From GCA-003244245 sp035997545 (lineage in GTDB: Bacteria; Actinomycetota; Actinomycetes; Mycobacteriales; Pseudonocardiaceae), in contig DASYIL010000079.1 of the NCBI GenBank assembly GCA_035997545.1, positions 1 through 19,210 on the forward strand: a stretch of 19,210 bases of DNA, written 5' to 3'. The stretch's first letter is position 1. Every line of letters begins with the position of its first letter. Shown here one piece after another: positions 1 through 5,597 of this stretch. The notes below the pieces were generated by a model. That model did not search any database, was not told the origin of the DNA, and saw only the letters and a list, made by a program, of their open reading frames with translations. The position numbers and the translations under genes are program-made.

Positions 1-414
1 AGCCACCGTCAGCGACACTGGTCCCCCATCCATCAACTGTGCGCAGTCTGTGCGGTCACGCTCTACGCTGAGTTGAGCCCCGGCTCGACCGTTCACCCGG
101 TTGTCCGAGAAGCTGGTGAACGCCGGATCATCCCGGCGAGCCTGGTATGCCGCGACGGTGTCCTTGTCCCGTTCCAGGCGCAGCCTGATGGGCTTGCCCA
201 CCCACTGGCAGCCGACCACGCCAAGCTCGTTCACCTGCTTGCGGGTGTCCAGCTTGATGCCCAGCCCTGTCAGCTCTGCTTCGGTCAGGACGGCGCACAT
301 GTCGACCCGGCTCGCGTCTGCCACTGCGAGCGATGCCGGTGCCTCCGACACCTGGGAACCGCAGCCGGCCGCGAGCAGCCCCACCGCGACCACCGCAACG
401 AGACCACGCGTCAT
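1..414 (-). CDS. DUF3558-family lipoprotein (3' end outside window)
   Basis: The minus strand reads 138 codons from ATG at 414 to the window edge without a stop, so the C-terminus is missing. The N-terminus is a lipoprotein signal: a short Arg-bearing n-region, a hydrophobic stretch and the lipobox A-A-G-C with the lipidated cysteine at residue 18. The mature part begins with a Cys-A-V-L-T-E-A-E-L segment followed by a conserved G-C-Q-W, the pattern of DUF3558 lipoproteins common in Pseudonocardiaceae and mycobacteria. The protein should be anchored on the outer face of the membrane; its molecular role is unknown. The start overlaps the stop of the upstream gene (ATGA, 414-411), so the two are translationally coupled. 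The family call rests on recalled motif pattern, and the truncation prevents a length check. Confidence 0.8.
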   Translation of the reverse strand, partial: MTRGLVAVVAVGLLAAGCGSQVSEAPASLAVADASRVDMCAVLTEAELTGLGIKLDTRKQVNELGVVGCQWVGKPIRLRLERDKDTVAAYQARRDDPAFTSFSDNRVNGRAGAQLSVERDRTDCAQLMDGGPVSLTVA

Positions 415-800
415 TCGGACCGGCCCCGGAACATCTGGTGGCCCGCCGCGTCGGCCTCGGCTACCGTGCGCCCGGCCGCCCGGTAGGTGGCCGCCATGTT
501 CGCGAACACCCGCTGGGCATTCTTCATCGTGTCAATGAAGTCCTGTCCGGCCTGAGCGAACCGCTCCGCGGCTGCATGGCCGTCTTCGTTGTCGCCGAAC
601 TTGCGCCTCTGGGTAAGCCGGTCCGCGTCATTCAACCAGTCGTTGATCTCCTCGACGGCCTGGTCGCAGCGGGCGGCGGCGCGCTCGGCGACACCGGCTT
701 CCATCCACAGCTCACCGGCGGCCACCGCGCGCTGCAGATCGGTCTGCTGCGCCGCCACACCTGCCAGCTGTGCACCGGCCTGCTCGAAGCTGCTTGCCAT
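411..800 (-). CDS. small helical protein of the type VII secretion-associated type
   Basis: This 129-aa protein is Ala/Glu/Arg-rich and predicted to be almost entirely helical, with no signal peptide or membrane segment. Its C-terminal third (tyrosine at about 106, then a run of A-G-R-T-V-A-E-A-D-A type residues) resembles the EspC/WXG100-like proteins that accompany ESX-type loci in Pseudonocardiaceae. It has W55 but no clear W-x-G turn. The start at 800 is chosen over longer in-frame starts because a strong GGAGGG ribosome site lies just upstream and a longer start would run into the divergent gene. It is followed by the DUF3558 lipoprotein with an ATGA overlap. A role as secreted partner or chaperone is inferred from context only. 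Confidence 0.75.
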   Translation of the reverse strand: MASSFEQAGAQLAGVAAQQTDLQRAVAAGELWMEAGVAERAAARCDQAVEEINDWLNDADRLTQRRKFGDNEDGHAAAERFAQAGQDFIDTMKNAQRVFANMAATYRAAGRTVAEADAAGHQMFRGRSE

Positions 801-875
801 TGCGTACCCTCCTTCAACCCGGAGTGACCGTACTATCACCACCCGCGAGCCCGTCACCGCCTGAGGAGGGTCCCA
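801..875. promoter_or_regulatory. divergent promoter region of the type VII-associated block
   Basis: The 75 bases between the two divergent start codons must hold promoters for both directions. Each gene has a clear ribosome site (GGAGGG leftward, GAGGAGGG rightward). An AT-rich patch around 830-838 (TACTATCA on the plus strand) is the only good candidate for -10 elements. A leftward GTGACG/TAGTAC pair with 16-nt spacing is possible but weak. Confidence 0.3.
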
Positions 876-1397
876 ATGTTCGGCACCGACCCTGACCAAG
901 TCGAGCGGCAGCTCACGCGGTGGGCACAGGGGTTCGCGGACAAGGCCGAGCGGTTCAGCGCTATGCGAGCCCAAGTCGAGCAGATCCAGGTGACCGAGTC
1001 CTCCACCGACGGCGCGGTCCGGGTCACGATCGACTCCAGCGGGGCACCGATTGACCTGGCGCTTACCGACAAGATCGGCAGCATGCCCCCGCCGGAGGTC
1101 GCAGCGCTGGTGATGGCCTGCATGCGGCGCGCCCAGCAGCAGCTCACCGGGCGGGTACAGGAGGCCATGGCGGCCACTGTCGGCGGCGAGGAGCAGGTCA
1201 TCGAGCACGTGGTGTCGGACTACCGGCAACGGTTTGGCGAAGATCAGCAGAACCGCCTAGGAACGGATCCCGGCCTCCTGGGATTGGGCGCGATCGAGGA
1301 CGACGCCCCGCCGCAGCAGCAACCCATCCGGCGTCGTCCCCGCGCGGCGCCCGGTGGCGATGAGGAGGACTTCGGCGACCGCAACTACCTGCGCTAG
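876..1397 (+). CDS. YbaB/EbfC-family nucleoid-associated-like protein
   Basis: This 173-aa protein has the features of the YbaB/EbfC family: an N-terminal helix of roughly 45 residues, a central beta segment (about 46-68, pattern V-R-V-T-I-D-S-S-G-A-P), and a long helical C-terminal part in which Ala/Met/Arg/Gln residues repeat. The last 40 residues are a charged, Pro/Gln/Arg-rich tail not seen in canonical YbaB, which is near 105 residues. Canonical members bind DNA as dimers. In actinobacteria, longer variants sit next to ESX-type secreted proteins, where their role is not established. The start is supported by GAGGAGGG with a short spacer. The next gene begins 10 nt after its stop, so they form one operon. 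Confidence 0.85.
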   Translation: MFGTDPDQVERQLTRWAQGFADKAERFSAMRAQVEQIQVTESSTDGAVRVTIDSSGAPIDLALTDKIGSMPPPEVAALVMACMRRAQQQLTGRVQEAMAATVGGEEQVIEHVVSDYRQRFGEDQQNRLGTDPGLLGLGAIEDDAPPQQQPIRRRPRAAPGGDEEDFGDRNYLR

Positions 1398-1407
1398 GAG
1401 CACGGAC

Positions 1408-1719
1408 ATGTCCGACCAGTACGAGGTAGTCACCGAGGCGCTGCGGGAACACGCGAAGAACGTCAACGGTGTCGCCGACCGGGTGGCGCAGGCAGCCGAC
1501 GCCGCACAGGTGAGCCTGCCCATGGATACCTACGGGGTGTGCTGCCAGGTCTTACCGGCGGTTCTCAACCCGTTGCAGGACTTCGGAGCGGCCGTGCTAG
1601 GCAGCTGCGCCAGGAGCTTGGCCACCACCGCAACCAAGGTCAAGGACACGGCCGAGGACTACGCGGCGGTCGATGACCGCAACGCGCTGGCCTTGCACCG
1701 GATGAAGGGGGTTCGGTAG
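1408..1719 (+). CDS. EspC-like / ESX secretion-associated small protein
   Basis: This 103-aa helical-hairpin protein begins M-S-D-Q-Y-E-V and ends in a helix with the pattern A-E-D-Y-A-A-V-D-D-R-N-A. It matches the type VII secretion target family typified by mycobacterial EspC (ESX-1 secretion-associated). The usual features are about 100 residues, no signal peptide, and a helix-turn-helix with a Tyr-x-x-x-Asp-like signal in the second helix; here Y-A-A-V-D fits the YxxxD secretion motif. Two cysteines in the middle (C-C-Q) are unusual. The ATG at 1408 follows AGGAG and lies 10 nt after the YbaB-like stop; longer in-frame starts would overlap that gene. The next ATG abuts its stop codon (TAG then ATG), implying coupling. 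Confidence 0.8.
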   Translation: MSDQYEVVTEALREHAKNVNGVADRVAQAADAAQVSLPMDTYGVCCQVLPAVLNPLQDFGAAVLGSCARSLATTATKVKDTAEDYAAVDDRNALALHRMKGVR

Positions 1720-2595
1720 ATGTCGGCCAACCCACTGGTCGCTCAGGAGGAGCAGAACACCACCATCTACTCCGGGATCGGGATACTCGATTCGGCCACC
1801 CAGTGCGTCGAGTCCATCTCCAGCGGGGACTGGATCGACATCGGGATCGACACGGCCACGGCGAGCCTGGACACCCTCAGCCTCGTGACGGACCCGGCCG
1901 GTGCGCTGCTGTCCTACGGCATCGGGTGGCTGATCGAGCACGTCGACGCACTGTCCGAGCCGCTGAACTGGCTGGCCGGCAACCCCGGTGCGATCTCCAC
2001 CCACGCTCAGACCTGGGGCAACGTCGCCCACGCCGTGTCCGCGGCGCGCCAGGACTACGCCCACGCGGTGTCCAGCGACGTCATGACGTGGCAAGGTGCG
2101 GCCGCCGATGCCTACCGGGCCCGGGTCACTGACTTCGGCTACCTGCTCGACGCCGCGGTCATCGCAGCCGAGGGCATCCGGGTCGCCGTCACGATGGCCG
2201 GGATGATCGTCGCCGCGGTCCGCGACAAGATCCGGGAGATCATCACCGATCTCGTCTCCCGGCTGATTACCTACGCCGCTGAGCTGGCCGCCACCGCTGG
2301 ACTCGCGGCGCCAGTGGTGGCCGAGCAGGCCATCAGCCTGATCGCCAAGTGGGCCGCCAGGATCGCCGACCTGATCACCAAGTTGCTCCGCACCATCAAG
2401 GCCATCATGCCGCTGCTGCGCCACCTCGACGAGATCTTCAGCGCGATCAAGAAGGCCATGGCCGCCCTACCCGAGGACACGCCGCTGGCGCTCGCGGCGA
2501 TCTCCTCCGCCAAGGACAGTCTCACGACGAACCCGTCCAGCAAACCTCATCAACCGGCCGCCCAATCCGCCATCTCACGCGCACTAGGTGGGTAG
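1720..2595 (+). CDS. W-x-G type VII secretion-associated protein, 291 aa
   Basis: The N-terminal half carries a WXG100-like turn, W124-Q-G126, inside a helical region (about residues 95-160) of the kind found in larger type VII secretion substrates. Residues about 150-250 form long amphipathic to hydrophobic Ala/Ile-rich helices with possible membrane-associated stretches near 153-168 and 188-205. The tail is short, polar and Ser/Pro-rich, and no toxin or enzyme domain is visible. It starts directly after the stop of the EspC-like gene, so the two are likely co-translated and may form a secreted pair. It is longer than a WXG100 protein and does not have a PPE N-terminus. Function unknown; the secretion link is inferred from the motif and neighbours. 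Confidence 0.75.
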   Translation: MSANPLVAQEEQNTTIYSGIGILDSATQCVESISSGDWIDIGIDTATASLDTLSLVTDPAGALLSYGIGWLIEHVDALSEPLNWLAGNPGAISTHAQTWGNVAHAVSAARQDYAHAVSSDVMTWQGAAADAYRARVTDFGYLLDAAVIAAEGIRVAVTMAGMIVAAVRDKIREIITDLVSRLITYAAELAATAGLAAPVVAEQAISLIAKWAARIADLITKLLRTIKAIMPLLRHLDEIFSAIKKAMAALPEDTPLALAAISSAKDSLTTNPSSKPHQPAAQSAISRALGG

Positions 2596-2769
2596 ACACT
2601 CGAACCGACGGGGTCACGCCCGGGAGTGGCACGCGAGGCCGCCATGCCCAATGCGCCAGTCAATGGTATGCCGTCATCCGCGTGCACCTGGCCGACGCTG
2701 TGGGTCTACCTGATGGCCCAGCTCGTCGCCAGCGCCGCTGCCGGTTCGCTTTCCTCGCGCTCAACCCCG

Positions 2770-2931
2770 ACGATAAGTAATCCGGCCGAGGGCGCCCGAT
2801 CCAGCCGGACCCGCCGGCACGACAGCCGAGATGTCCTCGGCACGTCGCCGTGCCTCTCCCCAGGCGAGGAGGTCGGCCAGGTCGACGAGGCGCAGGTCAT
2901 CTTCCGCGGGATCTGCCGCAACTGTCTCGGA
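2770..2931 (+). pseudogene. remnant of a Fur-family regulator (C-terminal part)
   Basis: In the plus frame beginning at 2773 the translation reads I-x-N-P-A-E-G-A-R, then D-V-L-G-T-S-P-C-L-S-P, then V-D-E-A-Q-V-I-F-R-G-I-C-R-N-C. This follows the order of the C-terminal half of actinobacterial Fur proteins: a P-A-G-x-A-R-Y strand, a D-V segment after the HHH/CxxC region, and a V-D-E-A-E-V-x-F-x-G-x-C-x-x-C ending. The His-rich metal site and first CxxC that should lie between the first two blocks are missing or frame-disrupted, the N-terminal winged helix is absent, and no start codon is evident. It ends directly upstream of the iron transporter gene, as a former regulator-transporter pair would. 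The Fur call rests on motif order recalled by eye. Confidence 0.45.
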
Positions 2932-2939
2932 GGTGCAAG

Positions 2940-4097
2940 GTGCGTACAGACAACACGGGCACGGCCAAACGCGACGCACGCCGGTCGGCCGCCCGGTTCC
3001 GCGAGATGCTGGCGTCCGAACGGCAGAGCGCCGCCCTCTACCGGGGCCTCGCGGCTAGCACAGAAGGTGAGCGGCGCCAGGTGTTCCTGCAGCTGGCCGA
3101 CGTGGAGGACCGGCATGCCGCACACTGGGCGGACAAGCTGACCAAACTTGGTGAGCCCGTGCCCAAGCCCGGCGGCGTCGGGCTGCGCGGCCGGGCGTTG
3201 GCCTGGCTGGCCAAGCGGTTCTCTGTCGATGCGGTGCTCCCCCTCGTCGAACGAGCCGAGCACGCGGATGCCAGCCGGTACGACAACGATCCGGACGCCA
3301 CCCCGGACATGGCCATCGGCGAGCGCTCGCACGCGCTGGTGCTGACTCGGCTGCGGGCCGGGGGGCGGGACGAGGAAGCTGAAAGCGGGCGCGGGATCGC
3401 CAGGCGGGAACGGTGGCACCGCAGCGACCGCTCGGGCAGCCTGCGGGCCGCGGTGTTCGGGGTGAACGACGGACTAGTGTCCAACACCTCGCTGGTGATG
3501 GGCTTCGCCGGATCAGGCGCGGCCAGCGCCACCGTGCTGTTCGCCGGCCTGGCCGGACTGCTCGCCGGTGCGTTCTCCATGGCGGCCGGCGAGTACATCT
3601 CGATGAGCAGCCAACGCGAGTCGTACCAGCACGAGATCGAGCTGGAGGCCGAGGAACTCCGCGACGATCCGGAGGCCGAGACCGAGGAACTGGCGCTGAT
3701 TTACCGAGCGAAGGGGCTGGACGCCGAGGAGGCCGACCGGCTGGCCAAGACGATCATGAAGAACAAGGCCGCGGCCCTGGACACCATGGCCCGCGAGGAA
3801 CTTGGCCTCGATCCGGACGAACTCGGCTCGCCGTGGTCCGCAGCGTTCTCCAGCCTGCTCGCCTTTGCCGTCGGCGCGGTTGTCGTTGTGCTGCCCTACC
3901 TCTTCGGTTCCGGCATGGCCGCGCTGATCACCGCGATCGTGCTGGCCGCGCTCGCCCTGTTCGGCGTCGGTGCCACCATCGGTCTGATCAACGGGCGGTC
4001 CGCACTGCGGGCTGGCGCGCGCCAGCTCATGGTGGGTGGGGCGGCCGCGCTGATCGTGTTCGGCATCGGCCACCTGATCGGCCACAGCGTCAGCTGA
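2940..4097 (+). CDS. ferritin-like domain + VIT1/CCC1 iron (manganese) transporter
   Basis: This 385-aa protein joins two modules. Residues about 15-150 are a ferritin/rubrerythrin-like helical bundle with E-R-Q-S-A-A-L-Y, V-E-D-R-H and G-E-R-S-H segments that supply typical Glu/His metal ligands. From about 160 onward is a VIT1/CCC1 domain: the V-F-G-V-N-D-G-L-V-S signature, a G-x-F-S-M-A-A-G-E-Y segment, a charged cytoplasmic helical stretch (about 220-295) and hydrophobic helices to the C-terminus. Such fusions (MbfA-like) export or sequester Fe2+/Mn2+ across the membrane with proton exchange. The GTG at 2940 is chosen because GGAGG lies 6 nt upstream and the ferritin-like domain begins soon after; an earlier in-frame start at 2850 would add unrelated Arg-rich sequence. 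A Fur remnant ends immediately upstream. Confidence 0.88.
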   Translation: MRTDNTGTAKRDARRSAARFREMLASERQSAALYRGLAASTEGERRQVFLQLADVEDRHAAHWADKLTKLGEPVPKPGGVGLRGRALAWLAKRFSVDAVLPLVERAEHADASRYDNDPDATPDMAIGERSHALVLTRLRAGGRDEEAESGRGIARRERWHRSDRSGSLRAAVFGVNDGLVSNTSLVMGFAGSGAASATVLFAGLAGLLAGAFSMAAGEYISMSSQRESYQHEIELEAEELRDDPEAETEELALIYRAKGLDAEEADRLAKTIMKNKAAALDTMAREELGLDPDELGSPWSAAFSSLLAFAVGAVVVVLPYLFGSGMAALITAIVLAALALFGVGATIGLINGRSALRAGARQLMVGGAAALIVFGIGHLIGHSVS

Positions 4098-4103
4098 TCA
4101 AGG

Positions 4104-4162
4104 CGGGTCAGCCCGACCCGAGCGCGGCTGCGGCGCTCTGGACTGGGCGGTCCGACACGCCC
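4104..4162 (+). terminator. tandem hairpins after the iron transporter gene
   Basis: Three small inverted repeats follow the stop in a row: CGGGTC/GACCCG (4104-4109 with 4115-4120), GAGCGC/GCGCTC (4120-4125 with 4133-4138) and GGGCG/CGCCC (4145-4149 with 4158-4162). There is no T-tract, which is common for actinobacterial terminators. The first two share a base and so compete. Confidence 0.4.
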
Positions 4163-4185
4163 ACCGCACACCAGAAGCCACCTGA

Positions 4186-4300
4186 CTAGCCGCCGAGCGG
4201 TTCCGCCACAGCGGCCGTCGCTTCGAGGTCGACGGTGCCGACGAGGCCCGGCGCTTCCTGCAGGCTCACGGCGCGCCCGAGGACGGCATCCGCTCTCTCA
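4186..4300 (+). pseudogene. unidentified coding-like fragment
   Basis: From 4186 the plus strand reads an open frame with no start codon that looks protein-like for about 38 codons (segments such as R-R-F-E-V-D-G-A-D-E-A-R-R-F-L and P-E-D-G-I-R-S-L), with nearly all codons ending in G or C. An in-frame stop precedes it (4183-4185), and after about 4300 the frame loses its protein-like composition. I read it as an internal piece of a decayed gene and cannot name the family. A competing reading is a 49-aa minus-strand ORF (4335-4186) whose ATG overlaps the stop of the DUF2231 gene. Confidence 0.25.
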
Positions 4301-4331
4301 CCTGTTCGCGAGCCCATGGGCACCAGCATCG

Positions 4332-4949
4332 TCATCCCCCGTTTGCAGGGCGACCTTGCCCGTTGGGCGGGCGGCCGAGGAGCTGGGTGGGTTGCTCGCT
4401 GAAGTTGCCGGTCCATACTGCGCGGGAACCGGACTCGCCGATTCGGTAGATCTGCACGACGGAGCCGGCTCCTGCTGTGAGGGCGAGGACGGCAGTCAGG
4501 ACTGTAATCATCACCCCGACGCGGGTGTGGGTCCGGGTGGCGCGACGGAGGCGCGTGAGTGCTGGGCTCGGGGCGGCTCTGGGTGCCTCCCTACTGACGC
4601 CCGGACGTAACGTCAGTCGAGGCGGGAGGAAGCGCTGGCCCCAGATGATGAGGGCTACGACGAACAGGGCGATCGCCCACGGCAGCATCATGTCGCCCAG
4701 CTGCGTGTGCAGTCGGACGAGGGGCGACGGCGGCACCCTTCTTTCGAGCCATTCCCCCGAGTTGGTCGCAAGTGGGACGCTGACCAACGTCACCAACGCC
4801 ACCACCGGCACTCCGGCGCCCAAGCGGTGACGGGCAGCTGGCGAGCAGGCCGTGACAACCACTAGGACCGCGGTCAGCGGTACGAGGACCACTACTGCAT
4901 GCACCAACAACACGTGGGCTGGGAGACCACTGATCTCCGTTAGTCCCAT
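4332..4949 (-). CDS. DUF2231-type membrane protein
   Basis: This 205-aa protein begins with a G-L-P-A-H-V-L-L-V-H-A segment, the hallmark opening of DUF2231 membrane proteins, in which two conserved histidines sit in the first membrane helix. Four hydrophobic segments are visible: about 8-33, 43-60, 88-105 and 143-168. A second conserved-looking histidine patch is R-L-H-T-Q-L-G-D at about 77-84. The C-terminus is Gly/Pro/Asn-rich and polar. The family is uncharacterised; the histidines suggest heme or metal binding, but that is inference. The start at 4949 has GGAGGG upstream. It stands alone, convergent to the iron transporter and divergent from the transposase remnant. Confidence 0.82.
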   Translation of the reverse strand: MGLTEISGLPAHVLLVHAVVVLVPLTAVLVVVTACSPAARHRLGAGVPVVALVTLVSVPLATNSGEWLERRVPPSPLVRLHTQLGDMMLPWAIALFVVALIIWGQRFLPPRLTLRPGVSREAPRAAPSPALTRLRRATRTHTRVGVMITVLTAVLALTAGAGSVVQIYRIGESGSRAVWTGNFSEQPTQLLGRPPNGQGRPANGG

Positions 4950-4984
4950 GCGAGGTTCCCTCCGCTGACCACATAAAACAAGGA

Positions 4985-5083
4985 CAGGTTAGATTCGACC
5001 GACTCCGCTCGGCGCGGGTGATGTGCGCCGGGCACGCGTTCGTCCAGAACCTCCGCCGCGGCCACTATGAACTCGCCACCGAC
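4985..5083 (+). pseudogene. IS6-type transposase C-terminal remnant
   Basis: The plus frame through 5018 reads R-S-A-R-V-M-C-A-G-H-A-F-V-Q-N-L-R-R-G-H-Y, which matches the extreme C-terminal region of IS6-family DDE transposases (an A-R-x-x-C-A-G-H-x-F-V-x-N-L-R-x-G-x-Y pattern). Only about 33 codons remain. No DDE residues are left and I found no terminal inverted repeats. The sequence after T-D-V (5083) no longer follows the family. It marks an old insertion between the DUF2231 gene and the formate dehydrogenase operon. The family call comes from recalled pattern. Confidence 0.5.
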
Positions 5084-5166
5084 GTCCAGGGCACCATGCT
5101 GCTGGTCGACCTCCCTATCAAGGCCGGTAGCAGGCAATCCGGGATTCCAGCCACTCAGCAGGGCAA

Positions 5167-5346
5167 ATGGCCGCTGACCGTGAAGACCCACCACCGCCGA
5201 AGCACCACCCTGGCACAGGGATGGCTCGCCCCGCTGCAGGAAGCCACGCCGGCGACCACCAGGAGCACAACATGACGCAACTGCCAGCAGACACAGTCAC
5301 GCAGACCACGACCACCGGCACCACCATCCGCATGCCGCGAACATGA
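5167..5346 (+). CDS. possible small ORF, 59 aa, unknown
   Basis: An ATG at 5167 opens 59 codons rich in Pro, His, Thr and acidic residues. An internal in-frame ATG at 5272 has a good AGGAG site 6 nt upstream, so a 24-aa version is equally possible. No motif, signal peptide or membrane segment is recognised. The low hydrophobic content and lack of a family make it doubtful. Confidence 0.18.
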   Translation: MAADREDPPPPKHHPGTGMARPAAGSHAGDHQEHNMTQLPADTVTQTTTTGTTIRMPRT

Positions 5347-5472
5347 CCGGCAACGTCGTCCGGCGCGGCGCTAAGCGGCTACCACCCGCACCGACGTGGC
5401 GAGGGCCCACTACTGCGACTCAACCGACGCCGCCGGCAACGCGCCCGAGGGGCTCGGCGCGGGCGTGAGGAT

Positions 5473-5498
5473 TTGAACAGCGCCAGAACGGGTAATGT
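5473..5498 (+). promoter_or_regulatory. possible promoter of the formate dehydrogenase operon
   Basis: TTGAAC (5473-5478) and TAATGT (5493-5498) resemble -35 and -10 boxes for a housekeeping sigma factor, but the spacer is only 14 nt. The -10-like box alone is the best AT-rich element in the 130 bases before the operon start. Confidence 0.25.
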
Positions 5499-5597
5499 CG
5501 AGGCCGCGAGCCTGGCTTTGGGGGCGCTCGCTCGCCGGGGCCGGCGGCGCGTTGGCCAGCTCCAGGCGGAAGACGCTGTGCCGCAGGAGGGAGGGCG

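Larger units (their letters stand above)
5084..5597. other. gene-poor stretch upstream of the formate dehydrogenase operon
   Basis: Apart from a possible 59-aa ORF and a weak promoter candidate (listed separately), I see no recognisable gene here. A second short plus frame (5343-5468, 41 codons) starts with an ATGA overlap on the first but is Pro/Arg/Thr-rich and probably not coding. I looked for a selenocysteine tRNA because the downstream gene needs one; none is present. Confidence 0.5.

Noticed and set aside
2706..3419. 237-codon minus-strand ORF opposite the ferritin-like domain
   Set aside because: It is antisense to a well-supported gene, has no family features, and its protein-like 3' part is the antisense of the Fur remnant.
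5463..5500. GGATTTGAAC-like string suggesting a T-arm of a minus-strand tRNA, perhaps tRNA-Sec
   Set aside because: The flanking bases do not form a 5-bp T-stem or an anticodon arm with TCA, and no acceptor stem is found.
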